64,000 bases of DNA, from positions 1 through 64,000 of the forward strand of contig CAZBIC010000026.1 of NCBI GenBank assembly GCA_964491875.1. Direction: 5' to 3'. Source of the DNA: JADJPG01 sp964491875. Its GTDB lineage: Bacteria; Verrucomicrobiota; Verrucomicrobiia; Limisphaerales; JADJPG01. This document shows, in pieces, positions 19,334 through 27,185 of the stretch (the stretch's first letter is position 1; the number at the start of each line of letters is the position of its first letter). A program made the position numbers and the translations under genes. Below the pieces are notes generated by a model. The model was not told where the DNA came from and did no database searches. It worked only from the letters and a program-made list of their open reading frames with translations.

Positions 19334-20814
19334 CGGAAAGATTCGGATTTTGGCCCACTATCTCCAAACCCCGAGTAATACCGACAGAACGAATCGAGCT
19401 GGCCGTCCGGGCGGATGACGTGCGTGCAGCAGCGGTCGATGCGGTCCTGGTCCCACGTCCATGCATCCATGAACGGCTTCACCATCAGCCGGAACGTCAT
19501 CGAGGCTTTCACTTCCAGTGTCTTGAGCAGATCGCCGAGCGGCTCGTTCTCGCAACCGCAGCGCGCGAGGTCTTCGACGGTGTAGTGAATCTTGTTCTGG
19601 AGGAAGCCTTGCAGCCGGCGGAAGTCGACGAAGTCGCTGATGGAATACGTGCGGCCCTCGTGCCGGATGAGGTAACCGATCGTCGCGCAGTTCGGATCGC
19701 CACACGGCAACGGAGTGAAATCCTCGAAGCGCAGCCGCCCGCCAGATTGCCCCTCCGCCGCGAGCAGGATGTCTGCGGTATTTAACCTTGTAGGAGTCGA
19801 CGTGAAGAGACTCTGATCCTTTTGTTCCGCACTCCCCGCTCCCCGCTCCGCGTTGATCTGAGTCACGTCACCTCGACTCCTACCCAGAGGCCCAGGAATT
19901 CTCCCGCTGCCGAACACCGGTTGAAACGCAATGCCGTGGACCTGCGGATGCGCGAGCCCGAACTCAATCGCCTCCCACAGATGCGGCAGATTCGCGGACG
20001 TCACCGTCATCGCCAGCGTCACCGGGATGTTCACCTCTCCGCAACGTTCGATGGCGCGCCGCCGCGTCGCCCGCAAGTCCGCTCCGCGCAGATCGTGTTG
20101 CCCGGCCTCCTGCACGCCGTCGAATTGCAGGTAGAGCTGCAAGCCGCTCTTTGGAAACAACGCGCCGAGCTTCGCGGCGAACTCCGGTTCGTTCGCGATG
20201 CGCACGCCGTTCGTGTTCAGCAACAGGTAATCGATCTTCTTGTGATCACGCGCCCATTCCAGCAGCTCGAAGAACTGCGGATGCAACGTCGGCTCGCCAC
20301 CCGAGAGCTGGAGAATCTCGATGCCGCCCTTGCGGTCGATAACGCCCTGGATGCGCTGCTTCAATTCATCGAGCGGCACCGCATCCACCTTCGCACCGAT
20401 ACCGACGGGCGAATCTGCGTAACACGTCGGGCAGGCGAGATTGCACGAGCGCACGATCTCGATGAGCGCGAGACACGTTGCCAGCGTCTCAAACGGCTCG
20501 TCGCCGCGGCCCTTGGCGTTCTTTCCGAGCGTGCCGGCCTCGCTGCCATCCGCGGCGCAACACGCGCCGCCACCGCAGCAGCCGTTTTCGTTTTCGGGAT
20601 TGCCCTTCGCCAGCCAGTAGAAGCGCGCATCAGACGCGATGCACACCGACGCTTCGCCGTGCGTCGCGCAGGTGCGCTTGAGAAAAACCTTCGCCGGCCG
20701 GCTGCCGGTGCGCCAGACCTCCGCGGGACACGCCGCGTGACAGACGGGACAACGGCTCGTCGTGCGTTTGAGCAGCGTGTCGGGCGCGGGCGGGTGAAGT
20801 TGGAGTGATTGCAT
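19330..20814 (-). CDS. radical SAM protein of the MJ0619/Tes type
   Basis: This 494-residue protein has an N-terminal zinc-type CPVCHAAC, a CGGGACC cluster, then the radical SAM motif SCNLACPTC (CxxxCxxC) near residue 125. After it come LQLSGGEPTLH and LLLNTNGVRI, and a C-terminal Cys-rich part (CGDPNCATIGYL, RCGC, RCCTHVIRPDG, SFCRYY). This order matches the MJ0619 group, which includes archaeal tetraether synthase (Tes) and pterin methylases. The reaction here is unknown. About 32 residues (near 312-344) between GSGRIPG and RLNTADI are encoded by a palindromic repeat in frame. Gene order: last of its run are the small membrane protein and the Lgt-like gene. Confidence 0.85.
   Translation of the reverse strand: MQSLQLHPPAPDTLLKRTTSRCPVCHAACPAEVWRTGSRPAKVFLKRTCATHGEASVCIASDARFYWLAKGNPENENGCCGGGACCAADGSEAGTLGKNAKGRGDEPFETLATCLALIEIVRSCNLACPTCYADSPVGIGAKVDAVPLDELKQRIQGVIDRKGGIEILQLSGGEPTLHPQFFELLEWARDHKKIDYLLLNTNGVRIANEPEFAAKLGALFPKSGLQLYLQFDGVQEAGQHDLRGADLRATRRRAIERCGEVNIPVTLAMTVTSANLPHLWEAIEFGLAHPQVHGIAFQPVFGSGRIPGPLGRSRGDVTQINAERGAGSAEQKDQSLFTSTPTRLNTADILLAAEGQSGGRLRFEDFTPLPCGDPNCATIGYLIRHEGRTYSISDFVDFRRLQGFLQNKIHYTVEDLARCGCENEPLGDLLKTLEVKASMTFRLMVKPFMDAWTWDQDRIDRCCTHVIRPDGQLDSFCRYYSGFGDSGPKSESFR
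19790..19883. repeat. 94-base palindromic element inserted in frame in the radical SAM gene
   Basis: Left arm 19790-19818 (GTAGGAGTCGACGTGAAGAG...) and right arm 19855-19883 (ending CACCTCGACTCCTAC) are inverted copies matching at 25 of 29 bases. The 36-base loop holds four seven-base units (TTCCGCA, CTCCCCG, CTCCCCG, CTCCGCG; 19825-19852). The whole element reads through in the frame of the minus-strand gene and adds a Gly/Ala/Ser/Thr-rich peptide. No transposase is present, so it resembles a MITE or REP-type element. Confidence 0.8.
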
Positions 20815-20833
20815 GGGTTTATCCGGGACCAGC

Positions 20834-21220
20834 CTACGAGATGACGATCAGGCAACCAACGAACGCGATCGCGGCATAGACCACGAGCATGCCTGCCCCG
20901 AAGGCAACGGTGCAGACCACCAGACCAAGTGTGGATCGCGGTTTGGCGTGGAGTCGGGTGAGACAAAACCCGGCTCCGAGCGCACCCAAGATCGGGGTGA
21001 ACATGACGCCAAGGGTTTCAATCATCGGGCCATTGAGCGAGCGCGTGAGGATCGAAGGCAACGCCGCCAGCATCCGGCTCCCACCCCAGCCAAACAACGC
21101 CGTCGCCACGGGCGTGAGCAGGAAGATCAGCCAGAAATAAATTCGCCAGCGCGCGCGCTCGGCGCGTTCATCCGCGTCGGGAAATGGCGGGGGTTCGGAG
21201 GCCGGCATCTTGTCGTTCAT
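20834..21220 (-). CDS. small membrane protein, first of three tandem relatives
   Basis: The product (MNDKMPASEPPPFPDADERAE...) has a polar, Pro-rich N-terminus and then four predicted membrane segments, ending AFGAGMLVVYAAIAFVGCLIVIS. ATG 21220 is used; an upstream in-frame start at 21283 would overlap the next gene. It shares the RxRWRxxFWLxFxLTPVA opening helix and the closing VVY-A-I-F-GC pattern with the gene at 21246-21737. Function unknown. Confidence 0.6.
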   Translation of the reverse strand: MNDKMPASEPPPFPDADERAERARWRIYFWLIFLLTPVATALFGWGGSRMLAALPSILTRSLNGPMIETLGVMFTPILGALGAGFCLTRLHAKPRSTLGLVVCTVAFGAGMLVVYAAIAFVGCLIVIS

Positions 21221-21245
21221 TGAGGATCCATTTTCATCGAGTCGA

Positions 21246-21737
21246 TTATCGGGAAAGGAGAGCCGCAGTTCCGCATCCTGCAAAAATGATCGCTATGTAA
21301 ACAACCACCATGCCGAACGCATACAAGATTACATTACCCAGCGTCTCCGAAAGACTAAGGTCGTCACCATGTGTCCGAAGCAAACAATACCCGCTGCTCA
21401 GAACCCCGACTGCGAACGTTCCTACCACCGAATAGATGCCGAACACCTCACCCAGTGAACTTCCAATGGTTGGAACAAAACGAATAAGCACCGGAACTCC
21501 GACACCTGTCAGCACTGCGGCAACGGGCGTAAGAATGAAGCACAACCAGAAACATTGCCTCCAACGGCGGCGAACGGCAGCAAGATCAGGATTGATGAAA
21601 GGTTCCGCATTTACCTCCGCTTCCTGCCGCTGAGGAAGAAATCCGTGCCCACACTGTGAACCATACGTCAGCCCGGCGGCGTGATCGTTCTGCGTGCCCG
21701 CTCCGCAATTGCCACAGCGATGTGGGATGGGTTCCAC
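21246..21737 (-). CDS. zinc-ribbon-like small membrane protein, second tandem relative
   Basis: This 163-residue protein opens with a zinc-ribbon-like segment (HRCGNCGAGTQ, then SQCGHGF), followed by a polar linker and four membrane segments (RRRWRQCFWLCFILTPVA, and so on, ending VVYIAIIFAGCGTAALLSR). The membrane part resembles the gene at 20834-21220. Such ribbon-plus-membrane proteins are common and mostly uncharacterised. It is transcribed leftward with its relatives. Confidence 0.6.
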   Translation of the reverse strand: MEPIPHRCGNCGAGTQNDHAAGLTYGSQCGHGFLPQRQEAEVNAEPFINPDLAAVRRRWRQCFWLCFILTPVAAVLTGVGVPVLIRFVPTIGSSLGEVFGIYSVVGTFAVGVLSSGYCLLRTHGDDLSLSETLGNVILYAFGMVVVYIAIIFAGCGTAALLSR

Positions 21738-21761
21738 AACTTGGAATGACTCACGCCTTAC

Positions 21762-22118
21762 TCAATGAATGTTCAATTGCGCCCCGCCTATCGCGCACCC
21801 CGCACAGCACAATGCAAACGACACCACCGCGAACACCGCCGCCAGCGCGAGGCCGCCGAGAATCTTCCCGGGGACGGTCCGACACACGCGCGAGGCCATC
21901 CAGAATCCGCAATACAGCCCGGCCGCGCCCGAAGCCGGAAAAGTGAAGATCGGCCAGAGGTCCTGTGACTTGGCGGTGAGCAGCGTCAAAACCGCCGGCG
22001 CGACCAGTGCGACGGCGAAGATTACCCAGCCGGCTCGGGCGCTCGGCGACATGCCGGATGGTGCTGGCGTTCTTCGCGGTGGCAGCGGCGGTGGCGGCAG
22101 TGGCGTTGAGTCACTCAT
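21762..22118 (-). CDS. proline-rich small membrane protein, third tandem relative
   Basis: The product has 118 residues: a Pro-rich cytoplasmic head (MSDSTPLPPPPLPPRRTPAP), then three membrane segments (AGWVIFAVALVAPAVLTLL; then PIFTFPASGAAGLYCGFWMA; then LGGLALAAVFAVVSFALCCAGC). It ends in the same small-residue/Gly-Cys pattern as the two genes after it. It starts 13 bases after the MFS gene stop and may be co-transcribed. Function unknown. Confidence 0.55.
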   Translation of the reverse strand: MSDSTPLPPPPLPPRRTPAPSGMSPSARAGWVIFAVALVAPAVLTLLTAKSQDLWPIFTFPASGAAGLYCGFWMASRVCRTVPGKILGGLALAAVFAVVSFALCCAGCAIGGAQLNIH

Positions 22119-22130
22119 GGCGGCTGAGAG

Positions 22131-23357
22131 TTAGACCGCGCCGCCCGGCTTTCGTTTGGTTTTCAGCGCCAGCGAAACCCAGAGGACCGCCGCGACTCCG
22201 AGCGCGGCGGGCAGAATCATCACCGCCTTTTGCAGGCTGCCCCAGTGGTCCGAGAGATGCCCGACGATTTCCGACGACCACAGGTCGCCGAACATGTGGA
22301 TGCAAAAGATGGACATCGCCATCGCGCTCGCGCGGAGGTTCATCGGCACGGTTTCGAGGATGAGCGTGTTCACCGGTCCGGTGCAGAGGAAGATGAAGAG
22401 CATCGCGCCCGCGAGACAGGCCATCGACGTCGTCTTGTCGGTGGCGAGGAACGCGCCGATGGCGAGCGGCGTGGAGAAGACGGCGGAAAGCCCGAGCATC
22501 CACGCGTAACCTGAAGGATGACGCTTGCGCCAGGCGGTCGCGGCGAACCCGCCAGCCATCGTGCCGACGAGTCCGGTCACCACAAGCGTCGCGCCGAAGA
22601 ACGTGGCGGCGGATTGCTTCGGCACCTGGTGCACGCGTTCGAGGAAGGCTGGTCCCCACACGGCGAACGCACCCAGCGCAAAGGTGTAGGCAGTGTAACC
22701 ACCCACCACGAGGCGATAGTCGGACAGACGGAAGAGATTCAGCAGATCGGCGAGAGTCGGCTTCGTGCTCTTGGCGCCGCCTTCCGCGCCGCCACGGGTT
22801 GGCTCGCGGAAGGGCAGTAACACGAGCGCGAGGAGAAGTCCCGGCACCCCCGCCCAGACGAACGCCCAGCGCCAGCCCCAGTGTTGGGCCATGAGCGAGC
22901 CGAGCACATACCCGAGCGCGGACCCGACCGGGATCGCGACGTAGAAAATGGTGAGCGCGTTGTTGCGGCGCTCCGTGGGAAAGGTGTCTGAGATGAGACT
23001 GGGGCTGATGGTGGCGTAACTAGCTTCGCCCACGCCCACGAGCACGCGACAGGCGAGCAGTAGCACGAAGCTCGCGGCAAATCCGGTGAGCACCGTGCCG
23101 AGACTCCACACGAAAATGCCGGCGGCGATGAGCCACTTGCGCGACACACGGTCACCGAGGTAGCCGAAGATCGGCGAGGTGACGAAGTAGCCGAGCATGA
23201 AGATGGTGTTGATGCGCCCGACCTCGCCATCGCTGAGCGCGAAGTGCCCCTTGATGTCCGAGAGCACGGCGGGCACGACGCTGCGGTCGAGGTAATTGAA
23301 GAGATTGAGCCCGGTGAGGATGAAGAGCATCCAGAAGGGCGACAGCGCGCGCGTCAT
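22131..23357 (-). CDS. MFS transporter (spinster-like)
   Basis: A 408-residue permease with 12 predicted membrane segments. Family marks are NLFNYLDRSVVPAVLSDIK at the first helix, FGYLGDRVSRKWLIAAG (the MFS loop 2-3 motif), VGVGEASYATISPSLISD, and FPTERRNNALTIFYVAIPVGSALGY. These are typical of the spinster-like group that exports lipids or organic anions. ATG 23357 is chosen; the frame extends to 23531, but that part overlaps a palindromic repeat and has no transporter sequence. Substrate unknown. Confidence 0.85.
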   Translation of the reverse strand: MTRALSPFWMLFILTGLNLFNYLDRSVVPAVLSDIKGHFALSDGEVGRINTIFMLGYFVTSPIFGYLGDRVSRKWLIAAGIFVWSLGTVLTGFAASFVLLLACRVLVGVGEASYATISPSLISDTFPTERRNNALTIFYVAIPVGSALGYVLGSLMAQHWGWRWAFVWAGVPGLLLALVLLPFREPTRGGAEGGAKSTKPTLADLLNLFRLSDYRLVVGGYTAYTFALGAFAVWGPAFLERVHQVPKQSAATFFGATLVVTGLVGTMAGGFAATAWRKRHPSGYAWMLGLSAVFSTPLAIGAFLATDKTTSMACLAGAMLFIFLCTGPVNTLILETVPMNLRASAMAMSIFCIHMFGDLWSSEIVGHLSDHWGSLQKAVMILPAALGVAAVLWVSLALKTKRKPGGAV

Positions 23358-23690
23358 AAGCTGCGGAGACGAAACACTAAAAGCGGGGTGAGGTCCAAGC
23401 GAGAAACGCTCGAAGCGGTTTCTAGTTTCGCACCCGCCGAGGTGACGGGGCGGAGAAACCCGGAAGCCCCAATCTTTCCGCCTTCTCATCTCGGCGGCTA
23501 CGTCCGAAACGGAATTTTGAAACATCTCCATTCCGATAATCCTTGATGGAAATGCGCCCGTCTGGCTTCATAAAGCTATGCCAAGAGCCGGGGATACAGA
23601 AGTGACCCGTGTACGCAGTGCACATGCCTCCATGCAAAGTCTGCAGCTCAATAATTAGGTTAGTCATCATCGCGCAACGCTCAAGAAGCA
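23358..23690. other. 333-base gene-free stretch containing a palindromic repeat
   Basis: Between the divergent MFS gene and the secreted-protein gene I see no convincing coding region. It contains the palindrome at 23434-23497 and a small imperfect hairpin near 23402-23422 (AGAAACGCT/AGCGGTTTCT). The promoters of both flanking genes must lie here, but no clear -35/-10 pair stands out. Confidence 0.5.
23434..23497. repeat. imperfect palindrome (CCGCCGAG/CTCGGCGG arms)
   Basis: The left arm CCGCCGAGGTGACGGGGCGG (from 23434) and the right arm TTTCCGCCTTCTCATCTCGG (from 23475) are inverted copies with a few mismatches around a short loop. No ORF with a family match covers it. Confidence 0.6.
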
Positions 23691-24632
23691 ATGAAAACAC
23701 ACCTACGAATCAGTTCGGCACTCATCGTAGCCATCGCAAGTATATTCTCGCCACTCTGGAACCTTGCTCAGGGCGCCGTCACTATAATCGACTTTGAACA
23801 GCCTAATTTTCTTGGTGTCAGATTTTCGAGCGACTTTGATACGTATCTACTGCCCCTTCCGCAGCGCACGTATATGAGACATTCCGGTGATAGGGCTCTA
23901 AGATCGAACCTGATTACCGAAGGCTACAAAGAATGCACGTTCACATTCACGACGCCGGGCCGGAGATTTTTGGGCGCATGGATTTATGTGTACTCTGATA
24001 ACGTACAATTCGTTCTCTACCGGGACGGGGGAATCGTGGGCCGCAGTTCAGTAATCAGCAACACTCCAACGTCAACATTTCTCTCGTCTAGCTACGACGG
24101 CCCCGTCGATTCAGTCGGTGTTCTCGGAAACCGCGGATATTACGTGCTCGACGACCTGACATACGCTGACGATCCTCAAAATGTTTGTACTCCGCACGCC
24201 GCTGCGGCGATAACACACATTTCCGGAGGTTCCGTTACGAGCGTCAGTCTCACCGATGCTGGATGCGGATACACGAATGCGCCACTTGTGTTGATTCAAG
24301 GTGGAGGTGGCAGCGGAGCTGCCGCGACCGCTGCAGTTGTGGGAGGTCAGGTGACTTCCATTACAATCGTCAACTCTGGCTGTTGCTACACCAATTCCCC
24401 TAGGATTGTGATTGCCGCACCGCCATTTGTCCCAAAATTGACGATCAGCGTGAGCAGAGTAAGGGTGTCACAAAGCGTTGCTTTGGGCCGGCGCTATGTG
24501 CTGGACTCGTCCACTAACCTCATCAATTGGAATGTTACTGGGCCGTCATTTACAGCGGAATCGGAGATGATTGATCGCGAGTTTGATGTGGGGCTGACCG
24601 GACGTTTCTTTAGGCTGCGTGAGGTGCCATGA
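23691..24632 (+). CDS. exported lower-GC protein with two GY-type beta repeats
   Basis: A signal peptide (MKTHLRISSALIVAIASIFS, cut near AQGA) precedes a predicted beta-sandwich of about 140 residues. Two tandem repeats follow: SGGSVTSVSLTDAGCGYTNA, then VVGGQVTSITIVNSGCCYTN. Each has a GxVTS strand and a Gly/Cys-Tyr-Thr-Asn turn, joined by a Gly/Ala linker. The C-terminal 70 residues (RRYVLDSSTNLINWNVTG) look like another beta domain seen in PVC secreted proteins. Codon use is less GC-biased than its neighbours (30 of 60 bases GC at 23821-23880), suggesting recent acquisition. Function unknown. Confidence 0.65.
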   Translation: MKTHLRISSALIVAIASIFSPLWNLAQGAVTIIDFEQPNFLGVRFSSDFDTYLLPLPQRTYMRHSGDRALRSNLITEGYKECTFTFTTPGRRFLGAWIYVYSDNVQFVLYRDGGIVGRSSVISNTPTSTFLSSSYDGPVDSVGVLGNRGYYVLDDLTYADDPQNVCTPHAAAAITHISGGSVTSVSLTDAGCGYTNAPLVLIQGGGGSGAAATAAVVGGQVTSITIVNSGCCYTNSPRIVIAAPPFVPKLTISVSRVRVSQSVALGRRYVLDSSTNLINWNVTGPSFTAESEMIDREFDVGLTGRFFRLREVP

Positions 24633-24821
24633 GCATTCGCGACGCACCTATGCCGCCCGCGTCGCGCTAGCTTGGGGTGTTGTCGTTAAAAGGCTGTTGA
24701 ATAGGTAGCAGCCCGCGTAAGGAGGCTGTAAACCTCTCGTGATTTTCCATGGGAATTTAAGCTTCGTTACCTCGCGTCCCACGGATCAGGAGTTTTTCAA
24801 CAGGCTGCTGAACGCAGCACC

Positions 24822-26468
24822 TTACCTCCCCGCCAGTTCCGCTTTCTCGTCCTTGCGAGCGCGGCGGCGGGCGACGAGGTCGGCGATCAGGTCGGGCAGG
24901 GTCTCGAGGTGTTCCTTCGGCCATTCGCCCATGAGGCAGATCTGAATCCAGTTCCTCTGGAGCAAATATCCGCTGTTGTAGCTGAGGAGCGTGCCGCCTT
25001 TCTTGAGCAGTCCACCGATGGTCTTGGAGGAAATCTCGGGCGGCAGCGCGATGGTGACGACGGCGGGTGCGGCGTGGCCTTCGGGCGCGAGGACTTGCAG
25101 GCCGACTTCGCGCAGGCGGTTGCGCAGCCACGCGCCGACTTCGGCGATCTCGGCGTATTTCTCCGTCCAGTCGATGCGCGTGAGCGCGGTCTGGAGCGCA
25201 TAGACGAGGTTCGACGATTGCGTGAAGGGCATGCCGGATTGCGCGGCGTAGTAGCCGAGGTCCATGTAGCGCGGCAGGGCCTTCGGCGCGGGCGCGAGGG
25301 CGTGGTTGTAGAAGACCATCGAGAGGCCGGGAAAGGAGGCGAGCGCCTTGCCGCTGACGCAGGACGCGAGGTAGACCTCGGACAAATCCACGGGCACGGT
25401 GCCGATGGAGCTGATGCAGTCGAGGCAGAGTTTCAGCCCGCGTTCGCGGCAGATTTGCTTGAGGGTATCGAGATCGTTCAGGATGCCGGTGGAGGTTTCG
25501 CAGTGCGGCGTCCAGACCCAGCGGAGCTTGGGATTCGCGTCGAGCCGCGCGCGGATCTCGGCGTAGTCGAGCGGGTCGCCCCAGCCGATTTGGTAGACTT
25601 CAAAGTCGAGTCCCTGGCGCGTGGCGTGGTCGAGCAGGCGGTCGCCGAACTCGCCGTTGCTGAGGATGAGGCCGGGCTGTTTCAGCAAGGAGAGCTGCGC
25701 GCAGATGGCGTCGTTCGCGAGGCTGCCGGAGCCGAGGAGAATCTCGACGTTGCGGGACTTGGTGAGGTCGCACAGCATCCGGCGCGTGGCGCGGAAGTCG
25801 GCCATGAAACCATCCGACCGATGCGAGACCGGGCCGCGCGCGAAGGCTTTACGGACTTCTTCATGCACATCGACGGGACCGGGGAGATAGCAGGCGAGGA
25901 TCTTGTCGACGGCGCTACTGGGCGGCGTAAGGGCCTTGGCCATCTGGAGGAATTTCTCGAGCGTGAGAAACATCGGCTGGAACTGCGCTTCGCCGCTGCC
26001 GACAAGCGGACCGAACGGGACGAAGCCGAGGTGTTTGTAGAGCCTGGCCTGGCGCGTGGTGCCGGAGATGATCGCGAGATCAAAGCCCATGTCCTTGAAG
26101 TGTTGAGCGAGGAGCCCGACGAGTTTCGAGAAGACGAAGCCGTTGCGGAAATCTTTCTCCACGGAGAGCAGGCGGACTTCGAGGACCTTGTGGCCGGCGG
26201 GCAGGTGCGAGTCGAGGTCGGGCACTTTCTTGTCGAGCGAGAAGGGCCGCGCGCCGCGTCCGGTGACCATGCCGACGAGGCGGTCGCCCTGGAGGCAGAT
26301 GGCGTAGGTGTTCTCGGCGTGGAATTTGTCCACGAGGCGTTGCTCGGGGTTGTGCTCGTGCTGCGGGATTTCCTCGACGAAGGTTTTGTAGTTGAGGCGA
26401 TGGATGGCCTCGAACTCCCAGTCTTCGCTGGCGATTTTGAACTTCAACGAGGTTTCAGGCTTCGTCAT
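24822..26468 (-). CDS. GNAT acyltransferase fused to class V aminotransferase
   Basis: Residues 1-190 form a GNAT-like domain (FEAIHRLNYKTFVEEIPQHE, AICLQGDRLVGMVTG, VEKDFRNGFVFSKLVGLLA). Residues 195-540 are a fold-type I PLP enzyme of class V (alanine-glyoxylate/phosphonate-aminotransferase type): LLGSGSLANDAICAQL, HCETSTGILND, CLDCISSIGTVPVD, and SGKALASFPG with the Schiff-base Lys near residue 373. No signal peptide is seen. The end overlaps no gene; the start overlaps plsY by 14 bases, so the two are translationally coupled. The fusion suggests sequential transamination and N-acylation, but the substrate is unknown. Confidence 0.8.
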   Translation of the reverse strand: MTKPETSLKFKIASEDWEFEAIHRLNYKTFVEEIPQHEHNPEQRLVDKFHAENTYAICLQGDRLVGMVTGRGARPFSLDKKVPDLDSHLPAGHKVLEVRLLSVEKDFRNGFVFSKLVGLLAQHFKDMGFDLAIISGTTRQARLYKHLGFVPFGPLVGSGEAQFQPMFLTLEKFLQMAKALTPPSSAVDKILACYLPGPVDVHEEVRKAFARGPVSHRSDGFMADFRATRRMLCDLTKSRNVEILLGSGSLANDAICAQLSLLKQPGLILSNGEFGDRLLDHATRQGLDFEVYQIGWGDPLDYAEIRARLDANPKLRWVWTPHCETSTGILNDLDTLKQICRERGLKLCLDCISSIGTVPVDLSEVYLASCVSGKALASFPGLSMVFYNHALAPAPKALPRYMDLGYYAAQSGMPFTQSSNLVYALQTALTRIDWTEKYAEIAEVGAWLRNRLREVGLQVLAPEGHAAPAVVTIALPPEISSKTIGGLLKKGGTLLSYNSGYLLQRNWIQICLMGEWPKEHLETLPDLIADLVARRRARKDEKAELAGR

Positions 26469-27120
26469 GGGATCCTTTTTGCATTTCAGCTGGGGCCGCT
26501 TTTACCGGACGACCGCCGCCGATTCGAGCAATCTCTTCACGGATGTTCTTCCGGTGCGTCAGCACGACAAGTATGGCGAGGATGGAGACCGCTGCAACCT
26601 CGACCTTCTCGGCGCCACAGAGATGACTGGTCAACGGTGCCAGCGCGAAAGCAATCATGCCGCTCAGGGTGAAATTTCGGAGCACGGCGATCACGGGGAT
26701 GAACACCGCCAGCAGCGCGAGGACGATGAATGGGTCGTAGGCGAGCAACGCACCAAGCGAAACCGCGATGCCCTTGCCACCTTGGAAGCGGAGCTGGACC
26801 GGCCAGTTGTGGCCGATGACCACTGCGACGAGGGCGGCCACCTTCGCTTCCGGGCCGAGTCCGATCCACGAGGCACCCAGAACGGCGAGCGCGCCCTTGG
26901 CCGCATCCAGCAAGAGCGTCACGGCAAAGCCGCCACGCCCGAGCGTCCGCCCGACGTTGCGCGCGCCGACGTTTCCACTGCCGAGTGCGCGGATGTCCTG
27001 CCCGGTTTTCCAGCGCGTCCAGTAATAGCCGGCGGTGAAGCAACCAATGAAATAGCTGGCCACAATCCAACTGAGCTCGGGGCCCGTCAGGGTATGGCTT
27101 GGCGTTATTGGAAGACTCAT
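26455..27120 (-). CDS. plsY: acyl-phosphate glycerol-3-phosphate acyltransferase PlsY
   Basis: PlsY adds an acyl group from acyl-phosphate to glycerol-3-phosphate, starting phospholipid synthesis in the inner membrane. The three family motifs are present: YFIGCFTAGY near residue 25, RALGSGNVGARNVGRTLG with its conserved Ser/Asn/Gly set, and FQGGKGIAVSLGALLAYDP. About six membrane segments and 221 residues are usual. It overlaps the downstream GNAT-aminotransferase gene by 14 bases. A likely promoter lies just upstream (27137-27164). Confidence 0.93.
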   Translation of the reverse strand: MSLPITPSHTLTGPELSWIVASYFIGCFTAGYYWTRWKTGQDIRALGSGNVGARNVGRTLGRGGFAVTLLLDAAKGALAVLGASWIGLGPEAKVAALVAVVIGHNWPVQLRFQGGKGIAVSLGALLAYDPFIVLALLAVFIPVIAVLRNFTLSGMIAFALAPLTSHLCGAEKVEVAAVSILAILVVLTHRKNIREEIARIGGGRPVKAAPAEMQKGSHDEA

Positions 27121-27136
27121 GTTCAGCTTGCCCGCG

Positions 27137-27164
27137 AATGTAGCAATCTTGTCACACTTGGCAA
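27137..27164 (-). promoter_or_regulatory. candidate sigma70-type promoter of plsY
   Basis: On the minus strand TTGCCA and TACATT are separated by 16 bases and lie 17 bases before the plsY ATG. Both hexamers match the consensus at four of six positions or better. Inference from sequence only. Confidence 0.35.
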
Positions 27165-27185
27165 CGACTGTCTCCTCACCGGTCC

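Noticed and set aside
23422..23700. Minus-strand ORF of 92 residues over the repeat stretch
   Set aside because: It spans the palindrome and the start of the secreted-protein gene, with no recognisable domain; possible decayed gene but unsupported.
24691..24806. Apparent inverted repeat GGCTGTTGAA / TTCAACAGGC in the gap after the secreted protein
   Set aside because: Complementarity breaks after eight bases; too short to call.
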